Shown here one piece after another: positions 53,839 through 61,834 of a DNA stretch of 64,000 nt. The first letter of the stretch is position 1. Every line of letters starts with the position of its first letter. The DNA is from Candidatus Sulfopaludibacter sp. SbA3 (lineage in GTDB: Bacteria > Acidobacteriota > Terriglobia > 20CM-2-55-15). The position numbers were made by a program, and so were the translations under genes. Below the pieces are notes generated by a model. It saw only the letters and a list, made by a program, of their open reading frames with translations, was not told the origin of the DNA and searched no databases. The stretch covers positions 1-64,000 of the forward strand of contig CAMBFR010000005.1 in the NCBI GenBank assembly GCA_945865815.1, in the 5' to 3' direction.

Positions 53839-55206
53839 TCATTGCCCCAGAAACGAAGTGACATCATTGAGCGCGCCGGTGGAGAGCAGAAGACCGGCGT
53901 AACCGGTCGCGTAGGCGTTCTGTGACGCGATCAGGTTCATTTCAGCCCTGACGGCGTCGGTCTGCGCGCGAAGCAGGGCGGTAATCGTGGTCAAACCGGC
54001 CATGTACCGGTCTTCAGTAACCCTCAACACTTCTCTGGCCTGGCCCACGCTGGTTTGCGAAGCGCGGACCTGCTCTCCGGCGGTGAGAACGCGCTGCCGG
54101 GCCCGTATGACTTCGATGCGGATCTGCCGCTCGGTATCGTCGCGCTCCGCAATTGCCGCAGCTTCGTTATGGCGCGCCTCGGAGAGACGGGCGTCGCGGC
54201 CGGCATCAAAGAGGTTCAGCGTGACACTGGCGCCGACGGCGTAGTCCGAGCTTCCGGTGACAGGATTACGGCCGCTGATTCCCACATTCGCGAAGACGCC
54301 AACCTGAGGCAGCGATTCCCCGCGGCGTTCCTGCACGGCCAGGCCTGAAGACTTCAGCAAAGATTGAGATGCCGCAAAATCCGGGCGCTGTGCAAGCGCC
54401 ATACGGATAAGGTCCCCCTGCGGGGCAATGCTGAACTCCCTGCCGCGATCCGGACTGGAGAGACGAAGCAGACTATCGTCGGGCCTTCCGATCAGAATAT
54501 TGAGTTCGGCTTCGGCGGCGATCGCGTCTCCTTCGGCCTGAATCTGTTGACGGAGAAAGTCGGCGAGTTGGACCTGCGCGGCAAGAACGTCCGAGTCGAT
54601 GACCAGGCCGGCATCGAGACGGCTTCGGACAAGGGCAACGTCGGCTTCGGCAAGGCGGCTTGCCTGAACCGCCACATCCCGAACCGCTCTTGCGAGAATC
54701 ACGCCGTAGTAGCTGCGGATCACTTCAAAGCGCAGCCGCTGCTCCATTGCCATGCGTTGTTCGACGGCGCTCGTTTCGCCGGCCTCCGCCTGCCCGATTC
54801 TTGATGAAGTCTGGCGGCCGTCGAAAACCGAGAGCCGGGAGCTCAGCGTGGCCCGGAAGTTATTGATTGAAGCAGGGTCGTTCAGCGACGACAGCGCCAG
54901 GTTTTCGGGGCCGAAGCGGCTCTGTTCGAGCAAGGATCCAAATGCAAAGACAGGGTTGTTTCCTCGACTAAAGGCCTCTGTAATTCGCAGGTCCGGCGTC
55001 CGGTTCGCTTTTGCACTCTGCACGCGGTCTGCAGCGGCATTCACGCGGGACTCCGCCGCGCGAAGCAACGGATGCGTCGCCATCGCCTGGTCGACGGCCT
55101 GACCGAGCGTCAACTCCTCTGCCGGGCCGGCCGGGATCTGAGCCTGAAGGCCGAAGGAAAAACAAAAAAGAACGAAGGCCGCGGCCGGAATCCTTCTTCC
55201 CGTCAT
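53839..55206 (-). CDS. TolC-family outer membrane efflux protein
   Basis: 455 aa from the ATG at 55206, which overlaps the DUF2892 stop (ATGA) and begins a good signal peptide (cleavage near LQA-QIP). Two repeats of the outer-membrane efflux fold are visible: LTLGQAVDQAMATHPLLRAAESRVNAA and, in the second half, DLIRMALAQRPDFAASQSLL. VGVFANVGISG and VTLNLFDAGRDARLSEA are the strand and following helix of barrel 2. It forms the outer-membrane exit duct for the RND pump. Confidence 0.92.
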   Translation of the reverse strand: MTGRRIPAAAFVLFCFSFGLQAQIPAGPAEELTLGQAVDQAMATHPLLRAAESRVNAAADRVQSAKANRTPDLRITEAFSRGNNPVFAFGSLLEQSRFGPENLALSSLNDPASINNFRATLSSRLSVFDGRQTSSRIGQAEAGETSAVEQRMAMEQRLRFEVIRSYYGVILARAVRDVAVQASRLAEADVALVRSRLDAGLVIDSDVLAAQVQLADFLRQQIQAEGDAIAAEAELNILIGRPDDSLLRLSSPDRGREFSIAPQGDLIRMALAQRPDFAASQSLLKSSGLAVQERRGESLPQVGVFANVGISGRNPVTGSSDYAVGASVTLNLFDAGRDARLSEARHNEAAAIAERDDTERQIRIEVIRARQRVLTAGEQVRASQTSVGQAREVLRVTEDRYMAGLTTITALLRAQTDAVRAEMNLIASQNAYATGYAGLLLSTGALNDVTSFLGQ

Positions 55207-55391
55207 GAGCGCGCGCCCATCCAGCGAAGGAACGGCATCATCGGGCACCAGTTCGTGAATGCAGACTGAATGAGGTTCAAGGCGACAAAGGCCGTAAACA
55301 GAAACCAGTAGGGACTCACGTAGTACCCAAGCCCCACGCTCAACAAAACAAAGGTTCCCGCAATGAGACGGAGTAGTCTTTCAATGTTCAT
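55203..55391 (-). CDS. DUF2892 small membrane protein
   Basis: 62 aa from the ATG at 55391 with GGAGG upstream. Two transmembrane helices (LLRLIAGTFVLLSVGLGYY and FLFTAFVALNLIQSAF) and the ending NWCPMMPFLRWMG match DUF2892, also found as the membrane tail of YgaP-type rhodaneses. The conserved Cys lies in the NWCP turn. It is the first gene of the efflux operon and is coupled to the TolC gene by ATGA overlap. DUF2892 proteins often travel with sulfur- or metal-stress genes. Confidence 0.85.
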   Translation of the reverse strand: MNIERLLRLIAGTFVLLSVGLGYYVSPYWFLFTAFVALNLIQSAFTNWCPMMPFLRWMGARS

Positions 55392-55483
55392 GTCACGTTC
55401 CCTCCTGGCAGGTTGGAGCCAAACCGCAGGAAAAGGATTCTTGAGAAGTATCGAAAGAATAGAATCAAGGATATGGAGACCGA

Positions 55484-56317
55484 ATGACGCCGCCTGAAGA
55501 CTCTGAACTCCTGCTGTTGGCACAGAAGGGCGACACCGCAGCCCTGGAACGGCTGCTTCTGCACCACCAGTCGCAAATCTACCGCTTCGGGATGAAGATG
55601 TGCGGGAACCCTGAAGACGCCAGGGATGTTCTGCAGGATTCCCTGCTGGCGATGGCGCGATCGGTCCGGAATTTCCGGGGAGAATCCTCCTTTTCCACGT
55701 GGCTTTACTCGATTGCGCGAAGCTTCTGTGTCAAGAAGCACCGCAAGAGCAGGTTCGCGCCGGAGGAGAAATCGCTCGACACGGACGCCGGGCCGGAGAT
55801 TGCGCGGCTCGAGGATTCAGGACGGAGACCCGACGCCGCAGTGGCGGCGTTGGAGATTCAGGAAGTCATCGAGAATGCCATCCGGAAGCTGGAGCCGGCG
55901 CAGCGAGAGGTACTGATTCTGCGCGACGTCGAAGGCCTGACGGCGGCCGAGGTCGGGGATGTCCTCGGAATCAGCGTCGAAGCCGTGAAAAGCCGGCTGC
56001 ATCGGGCGCGTTCCCTGATGCGCGAATATGCGGCGCCGGCGCTGGGTATTGCTCCGAAGATGGAAGCCATCCCGAAAACATCAACCTGCCCGGACTTGGT
56101 CACGATGTTCTCCGGCCACCTGGAAGGCGACATCGACTCCACCGCGTGCGCTGCCATGGAACAGCACCTTCAGGACTGCGAACGCTGCCGCAACACCTGC
56201 GATTCGCTCAAGAAAACGCTGTCCTTATGCAGGGCCGGATCTGGACCCGAGGTTCCTTCGGCAGTTCAGGAGTCTGTCCGCCATGCGCTCCGTTTATTCC
56301 TCACCTCACGAGCGTGA
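55484..56317 (+). CDS. ECF-type sigma factor with C-terminal zf-HC2 zinc-finger domain
   Basis: 277 aa. Region 2 is GMKMCGNPEDARDVLQDSLL and TWLYSIARSFCVKKHR; region 4 is LREVLILRDVEG-type (here QREVLILRDVEGLTAAEVGDVLGISVEAVKSRLHRA). After a linker the C-terminus carries TCPDLVTMFSGHLEGD and MEQHLQDCERCRNTC, a zinc-binding H-x3-C-x2-C anti-sigma-like finger. So sigma factor and anti-sigma-like domain are one chain. It is divergent from the DUF2892-TolC-adaptor-RND operon across 92 nt. Self-contained Cys-rich sigma factors such as Myxococcus CorE respond to metals; a similar role here is an inference. Confidence 0.86.
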   Translation: MTPPEDSELLLLAQKGDTAALERLLLHHQSQIYRFGMKMCGNPEDARDVLQDSLLAMARSVRNFRGESSFSTWLYSIARSFCVKKHRKSRFAPEEKSLDTDAGPEIARLEDSGRRPDAAVAALEIQEVIENAIRKLEPAQREVLILRDVEGLTAAEVGDVLGISVEAVKSRLHRARSLMREYAAPALGIAPKMEAIPKTSTCPDLVTMFSGHLEGDIDSTACAAMEQHLQDCERCRNTCDSLKKTLSLCRAGSGPEVPSAVQESVRHALRLFLTSRA

Positions 56318-56418
56318 AACGCAATTCCATGCTTCCCTTGAGGCGTTCCCTGCGATATGGTAGCGTTACTCGTTTTTTATAAGGGTTTTAATACAGGAAA
56401 GCGGCCTTTTCCCGGCAG

Positions 56419-58008
56419 ATGTCAGATAAACAGGTCATCATCGATTCCTTACAGGCGACGGAGCGGCGAATCCGCGTAAACCTTTTGATTCGCGACATCA
56501 GCTACGCCTTTGCCTTATCGCTTCTGTTTCCACTCTCATTCAAGCTTTGGGATCTGATCTCTCCGTTCAGGGCCACAACCGTCGTCGTAGTGCACGCTCT
56601 CTGGCTCGTGGGATTCCTCTCTTACGCGGCATGGCGCGTGACCCGGAAAGGGACGCTGGCACAAGCCGCCGCGGCCCTGGATTCGAAGGCGGCGCTCAAT
56701 GATGAACTCAAGACCGCGTACTGGTTCATCAATAACCCGCGGCCTTCGGAATGGGTAGACGCGCAGATCCGGAAAGCCGCCGCAAGAGCGCAGCGCCTCG
56801 AGGTTCCGCGTCTGTACCCAAGAAGCATTCCGAAAACGGCGTATCTCGCGGTGGCGATGTTCATTACGACTATCGGACTGAACTTCGTTCCTCTTCCCTG
56901 GAACCACAACTGGCTTGTTCTACAGGCCGCGCCCGCATACGAGCTGTCCGAGCAGGAAAGGGCTTTGCTGGAACAGACCATGGAGTTGCTCGCAAAGGCC
57001 CAGCAGCTGGAACAAACCGACGTGGCTGATCGCCTCCAGGAAATCATTCAGCAACTTCAGAGCGGAGACATCAGTCCAAGCGACGCTGCGCAGCAACTGG
57101 AGGACATCGCGGGCCTTCTTGGCGACAACGCCGTGGACCTCGCCCAGATGTATGCCGGCCTGAACGAAATGGCCAAGGAATTTGAAAAATCCGAGCAACT
57201 TCAGGACGCCGCGGATGCTCTCGAAAACAAGAATCTCGCGCAGGCGGGAGAAGCACTGAGCGAGCTGGCGGAAAAGCTGGCCAGCCTGCCGGCCGAGGCG
57301 CAGAAGGACGTTGAAGAACGGTTGAAGGAAGCCTCGGAAAATGATGCTCCCGGGCTCGATGATCTGAAGAAGAATCTCGAAGAGGCCGCACAGAACCTCC
57401 AGGAGCAGAATGAGCAGGGCGCGGGCGAGGCATTGCAGAAAGCCGCCGGCGATCTGCAGAAGCTTGGGCAGCAGATCGACAGGATGAAGGCGATGCAGCA
57501 GGCCGGGCAGTCCATGAAGGGTCTGAGCCAGGCCATGCTGCAGCGATTGCAGTCGGAACAGCAGCAGCAAGCCGAGAACGGCCAGGGCGAAGAGGGCGAC
57601 GGCGACGCCAGCGAAAACCAAATGCCCGGCGGCGAAAAAGGACAGCCGGTGGCGGGCGCGCTGCCAGGTTCCGCGCCGGCTCCGGGCTCAGAGTCCGGCG
57701 ACGGCGGAGGGCTCGAACCATCGGTTCCGCTCGGCGTCACTTCGCAGGAAGAAGGACCGCCGACAAGCCTCGATGTACAACTCGAAAAGGAGACCCTGAC
57801 GGGCCAGCACGACCAGGGGGGCAAACCTGACGAGATCGAGGAGGCAAGCAAACAGGAACGATCAAAGCTCGATTATCGAAATGTGGAGTCCGATTTGACA
57901 CCCGCACAGAAGGATCTCCTGAATCAGGATCGAATTCCGTGGGAATACCGGCCTCTTATCAAGAGCTACTTTCAGGCAATAAAGCCTCCGAAGCAACCAA
58001 CCCAGTGA
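56419..58008 (+). CDS. Membrane-anchored, Gln/Glu-rich coiled-coil protein of a MoxR operon
   Basis: 529 aa. Two or three transmembrane helices occur at ~28-45, ~55-72 and ~140-160. Then a long helical region from ~175 to ~390 with repeated Q/E/A-rich heptads (LLAKAQQLEQTDVADRLQEI, LSELAEKLASLPAEAQKDVEE). A Gly/Pro/Ser-rich disordered stretch (~390-460) and a conserved-looking end (NQDRIPWEYRPLIKSYFQAI) follow. It resembles the DUF4175-like large membrane proteins seen upstream of MoxR-VWA operons. It probably acts as an extracytoplasmic scaffold. Its stop overlaps the next start as GTGA. Confidence 0.72.
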   Translation: MSDKQVIIDSLQATERRIRVNLLIRDISYAFALSLLFPLSFKLWDLISPFRATTVVVVHALWLVGFLSYAAWRVTRKGTLAQAAAALDSKAALNDELKTAYWFINNPRPSEWVDAQIRKAAARAQRLEVPRLYPRSIPKTAYLAVAMFITTIGLNFVPLPWNHNWLVLQAAPAYELSEQERALLEQTMELLAKAQQLEQTDVADRLQEIIQQLQSGDISPSDAAQQLEDIAGLLGDNAVDLAQMYAGLNEMAKEFEKSEQLQDAADALENKNLAQAGEALSELAEKLASLPAEAQKDVEERLKEASENDAPGLDDLKKNLEEAAQNLQEQNEQGAGEALQKAAGDLQKLGQQIDRMKAMQQAGQSMKGLSQAMLQRLQSEQQQQAENGQGEEGDGDASENQMPGGEKGQPVAGALPGSAPAPGSESGDGGGLEPSVPLGVTSQEEGPPTSLDVQLEKETLTGQHDQGGKPDEIEEASKQERSKLDYRNVESDLTPAQKDLLNQDRIPWEYRPLIKSYFQAIKPPKQPTQ

Positions 58009-58994
58009 CTGAAATAGATCAACAGCTCGAAACTTTCCAACAACAATTTGGCCTCGTTAAAGACGAAGTTGCAAAGGTGATTGTCGGCTGCGACGAAATC
58101 ATCGAGGGCGTCATCATGAGCCTTCTCGCCAACGGCCACGTTCTTCTCGAAGGCGTACCGGGGCTCGGGAAAACGAAGCTGGTTTCCACGCTCAGCGATG
58201 TCATGCATCTGAAGTTCTCGCGAATCCAGTTCACTCCGGATCTCATGCCGGCGGACATCACGGGAACCAACGTCGTGCAGGAGAAGCCGACGGGCGAAAA
58301 ATATCTGGAATTCCAGGCCGGTCCCCTTTTCGCGAACATGGTGCTGGCGGACGAAATCAATCGCGCGACACCGAAAACCCAGTCGGCCCTTCTCGAAGCC
58401 ATGGAGGAAAAGAGCGTCACTGTCGGCAAGCGCACGTTCCAGCTCGATTCCCCGTTTTTTGTGCTGGCGACGCAGAATCCGCTGGAAATGGAAGGCACAT
58501 ATCCGCTCCCTGAAGCGCAGCTCGATCGCTTTTTCATGAAGCTGAAGGTCGACTATCCCACGGTCGCGAGCCTGCACGTCATCATGGACCGCACGACGAA
58601 ATCGGGAGAGCCGAAGGTATCGCGGGTACTGGGCCAGGGCGAAGTCCTCATTATGCGCAAAACCGTGCGGGCGGTTCCAATTGCGCGCCCCGTGCAGGAC
58701 TACGCGATCCGCATCACGCTGGCCACGCATTCCACGTCGCCGCTTGCCCCGCCGCTGACGAAGCGTTATGTGCGCTACGGATCGAGCCCGCGCGGAGCAC
58801 AGGCCCTCGTGATCGGGGGAAAGATTCGGGCGCTCCTGAAAAACCGCGTGCACGTGTCGTGCGAAGACATTCGAGCCGTTGCACTCGGCGCGCTCCGGCA
58901 CCGCGTTCTTCTGAACTTCGAAGGAGAAGCCGAACGCATCGATTCAGATGTCGTTGTAAACGAGATATTGGAAAAAACTCCGGAACCGAGTTAG
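58005..58994 (+). CDS. MoxR-family AAA+ ATPase (copy 3)
   Basis: 329 aa from the GTG at 58005, which overlaps the previous stop (GTGA). An upstream ATG at 57939 lies inside the preceding gene and is less likely. Walker A is GVPGLGKTKLVSTL, Walker B MVLADEINRATPKTQSALLEAM, sensor stretch ATQNPLEMEGTYPLPEAQLDRFF. It is very similar to copy 1 (5336-6334), including DLMPADI and the GSSPRGAQAL/ASPRGVQAI lid. It belongs to the operon of DUF58 and VWA proteins that follows a short REP-like gap. Confidence 0.93.
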   Translation: MTEIDQQLETFQQQFGLVKDEVAKVIVGCDEIIEGVIMSLLANGHVLLEGVPGLGKTKLVSTLSDVMHLKFSRIQFTPDLMPADITGTNVVQEKPTGEKYLEFQAGPLFANMVLADEINRATPKTQSALLEAMEEKSVTVGKRTFQLDSPFFVLATQNPLEMEGTYPLPEAQLDRFFMKLKVDYPTVASLHVIMDRTTKSGEPKVSRVLGQGEVLIMRKTVRAVPIARPVQDYAIRITLATHSTSPLAPPLTKRYVRYGSSPRGAQALVIGGKIRALLKNRVHVSCEDIRAVALGALRHRVLLNFEGEAERIDSDVVVNEILEKTPEPS

Positions 58995-59013
58995 GACGAG
59001 CGGAACGGCAGCC

Positions 59014-59120
59014 CCCTCATCCGGCCCTTCGGGCCACCTTCTCCCGGAGGGAGAAGGACAGTTTGGAGGAGTTTGTCCCTCTCCCCTTGGGAGAGCGTGC
59101 CGCGAAGCGGCGGGTGAGGG
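59014..59120. repeat. REP-like palindromic block (copy S2)
   Basis: A long imperfect palindrome. Starts CCCTCATCCGGCCCTTCGGG and ends GCGGCGGGTGAGGG, with inner hairpins CTTCTCCCGGAGGGAGAAG and CTCTCCCCTTGGGAGAG, and GCCGCGAAGCGGC. It lies in the 58995-59175 gap between moxR and DUF58. The shorter relative S1 is at 35417-35461. The rest of the gap holds nothing I recognise. Confidence 0.82.
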
Positions 59121-59175
59121 TCTTTGAGGCTGACGCCCGCGGCCAGGTTCTAACTCTCTTAGTTCAAAATTTTGT

Positions 59176-60063
59176 ATGTCCACAAACGCCGCTCTATTTG
59201 ATGACGAGTTTCTGAAGAAGCTCGACTACCTCAACATCATCTCGAAACGGCTTTTTGCGGGCCAGCTTCGAGCCGAGCGGCGAACGCGCAAGCGCGGAGC
59301 CGGCATGGAATTCGCGGACTACCGCAGTTACGTAGCCGGCGATGATTTTCGGTATCTGGACTGGAAGGCATATCTTCGCCTGAACAAGCTGATCATGCGG
59401 TTGTTCGAGGAAGAGGAAGACCTCCCGATTTATTTCTTTGTCGACAGCAGCGAGTCCATGGAATACGGGAATCCCTCCAAGCTGGACTATGCGCGCCGGG
59501 TGGCCGCGGCGCTTTGCTACATCGGCCTGGCGAACCTCGACCGGGTCAACGTTATCTCCTTCGCCGATAACGTAAAGAGCGAGCTCCCGCCGCTGCGCGG
59601 GAAAGGCCGGATTTTCCGGGTCTTTAGATTCCTCACAGACATCGTCCCGGGCGGGGCGACCAACGCGCGCGACTCATTCAAGACGTATTGCACCGAAGGA
59701 CGCCGGCGCGGACTGGCTGTGGTCGTTTCCGACTTTCTCGATCCGGCGGGATTCGAAAAAGCCATGGACGTGCTGCGCCATTTCCGCCATGACATTTTTG
59801 TTATTCACATTGCCAGCCACGAGGAAATGAATCCGGTACTCAAGGGTGAGTTGCTTCTTGTGGATGCGGAAAACCGCGCCGCGCGTGAGGTCACGGTGAC
59901 GCCAGGGCTTCTGACGGCCTATCGGGCGGAGTACACCCGGTTCTGCGAGCAGCTCGAACAGTATTGCTCGAGATACCAGCTCGGCTATGTGCGCACGGTG
60001 ACGGATTATCCATTTGAGGAGCTGATACTGAAGGTCTTCCGGCAGGGCAGGTTTATAAAATGA
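59176..60063 (+). CDS. DUF58 domain-containing protein
   Basis: 295 aa, soluble, no transmembrane segment. The N-terminus LRAERRTRKRGAGMEFADYR and GDDFRYLDWKAYLRLNKLIMRLF are the DUF58 signature. The VWA-like core has FFVDSSESM with a metal-site-like D-x-S-x-S. It lacks the membrane anchors of the copy at 24701, so this is the short class that follows MoxR in VWA operons. No ribosome binding site precedes the ATG, and the REP-like block S2 ends 55 nt upstream. The stop overlaps the next gene's ATG (ATGA). Confidence 0.92.
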   Translation: MSTNAALFDDEFLKKLDYLNIISKRLFAGQLRAERRTRKRGAGMEFADYRSYVAGDDFRYLDWKAYLRLNKLIMRLFEEEEDLPIYFFVDSSESMEYGNPSKLDYARRVAAALCYIGLANLDRVNVISFADNVKSELPPLRGKGRIFRVFRFLTDIVPGGATNARDSFKTYCTEGRRRGLAVVVSDFLDPAGFEKAMDVLRHFRHDIFVIHIASHEEMNPVLKGELLLVDAENRAAREVTVTPGLLTAYRAEYTRFCEQLEQYCSRYQLGYVRTVTDYPFEELILKVFRQGRFIK

Positions 60064-61832
60064 ACTTTCTGGCGATGACTCCATTGCAGGCTGCGCTTCT
60101 GGGGGCGGTAACGGCCATGGCCGTGATTGCCATGTACCTGTTGAAGCTGCGCCATCGTCGCGTCGTCGTTTCTTCGTCGATTTTGTGGACCCGCGTTCTC
60201 GACGAACGGCATGCCCATTCCCTCTGGGAGAGACTCCGGAAATTCATTTCCATACTGATCGCGGTCACAATTGCGCTACTGCTGGCGCTGGCGCTGGCGC
60301 GGCCGCAGATTACGTGGCTTACGGGAAGCGATGAGGGTGTGGTTATCGTCCTGGATACATCCGCCACGATGGCAACGCGAATGTCCGATGGAAGAACCCG
60401 CTGGCAGCACGCCGTGGACGAAGCGCGCGCCCTTCTGAACAGTGGCGGCGCGACAACGGAATTCCGGGTCCTGGATACCGCCGGCCGCGCGGCATTCTCG
60501 CCGACGACGAACCGCAACGAAGCCAGCGACATGATCGGTCAGTTGCGCCCCCAGGCTGGGGCGGCGCGATTTCCCGAGGTAACCGAACAAGGCTCCACGG
60601 TGTACTTCATCTCCGACGGCGTTTCCATATCCGAGGCGCCCGCGGCCGTGAAACGCATTTCGGTATTTGAAGAGGCAAACAACGTCGGCATTACTGCTTT
60701 CGATATCCGGTCGATCCCTTCCACTCCCCTTGGCTACGAAGCCTATCTGGAAGTTCAGAATTTCGGACCGAGGTCCGAGGCGGTAGGCATAACGCTGACA
60801 GCCGGAACCGGCCAGACGATAGCGAAGTCCGTCAGCCTGGCTTCGGGCGAGACGCTGCAGGATGTTTTCGACCTGTCGCGCTTTGAAGGCGGCGCAATCC
60901 GGGCTTCGATCGTTTCCGACGACGATGACATGGCCGCGGATGACCTGGCCTTCGGATACCTTCCCGTGAAGCGAAGAACCCGTACGCTGCTTGTCACGCG
61001 CGGCAACAATTATCTGGAGTCGCTTTTGAAACTCGACTCGCACGTCGAGCTGCTGAAGACCGATCCTGCGGGTTATGGAGAGAATCCGGACATCGATGTC
61101 TACATCTTTGACCGGTTCGCCCCTGCGAAGGCCCCGGCACGCCCCGCTCTTGTAATCGGAGCGCCGGCGGGAGCCACGGGCGCCGCATGGCTGCGCGAAG
61201 CGCGAGGTGTTGTCCAGAAACCGGAAATCACGACGTGGGCCGAAGATCATCCGATAATGCAGTACGTTTCCGTTCATGACCTGTCCATTGAGCGGGCGGC
61301 GCGAATCGATGCGTCCAATTTGACGGTGATCGCAGCGTCCAATCAGACACCTTTGATCGTGGCGTCCGAAAATCCGAAGTGGGTGATGCTGACATTCGAT
61401 CTTCAGTCATCCGACTTTCCGCTGCAGCTCGGCTTCCCCGTTTTCGTTGAAAACGTCCTGTCCTGGTTTGGCAGGGAGCAACTGGCAGTGCATCAGGCGA
61501 TCGGAACCGTGGAAGTCCCTATGAAAGATGCTCAGATACAAACTGCGGAAGGCACGGCGGTCGATTCCCAAACGGTGGCCGGCCGGACCATCTTCGAGGC
61601 TCCCGAGCCTGGACTCTATTCGGCCACGAGCGGCGACACGCGCATCCAGATTGCCGTGAACCTGGGGAACAAGGCTTTTTCGAATGTGAACAGTTCCGTG
61701 TTCACGGATGAGAGGGCCGCTGTCTCCGCGCCGAACTGGCTTCGCCGCGAGCTCTGGTTTTACATGCTGTTTGCGGCAATCCTGTTGATCAGCGTAGAGT
61801 GGTTCACTTACCACCGTAGAGTGACGTTGTAA
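60060..61832 (+). CDS. BatA-like membrane protein with VWA domain
   Basis: 590 aa. The N-terminal BatA-type helix pair is MTPLQAALLGAVTAMAVIAMY and ISILIAVTIALLLALALA. A VWA domain (~100-215) has a MIDAS start LDTSATM. The extracytoplasmic middle (~220-560) carries two beta-rich modules, and a C-terminal transmembrane helix (FYMLFAAILLISVEWF) anchors the chain. Bat/BatA proteins work with MoxR and DUF58 in aerotolerance and envelope-stress functions in other bacteria; here only the organisation is shown. It overlaps the DUF58 gene by ATGA. Confidence 0.87.
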   Translation: MNFLAMTPLQAALLGAVTAMAVIAMYLLKLRHRRVVVSSSILWTRVLDERHAHSLWERLRKFISILIAVTIALLLALALARPQITWLTGSDEGVVIVLDTSATMATRMSDGRTRWQHAVDEARALLNSGGATTEFRVLDTAGRAAFSPTTNRNEASDMIGQLRPQAGAARFPEVTEQGSTVYFISDGVSISEAPAAVKRISVFEEANNVGITAFDIRSIPSTPLGYEAYLEVQNFGPRSEAVGITLTAGTGQTIAKSVSLASGETLQDVFDLSRFEGGAIRASIVSDDDDMAADDLAFGYLPVKRRTRTLLVTRGNNYLESLLKLDSHVELLKTDPAGYGENPDIDVYIFDRFAPAKAPARPALVIGAPAGATGAAWLREARGVVQKPEITTWAEDHPIMQYVSVHDLSIERAARIDASNLTVIAASNQTPLIVASENPKWVMLTFDLQSSDFPLQLGFPVFVENVLSWFGREQLAVHQAIGTVEVPMKDAQIQTAEGTAVDSQTVAGRTIFEAPEPGLYSATSGDTRIQIAVNLGNKAFSNVNSSVFTDERAAVSAPNWLRRELWFYMLFAAILLISVEWFTYHRRVTL

Positions 61833-61834
61833 TT

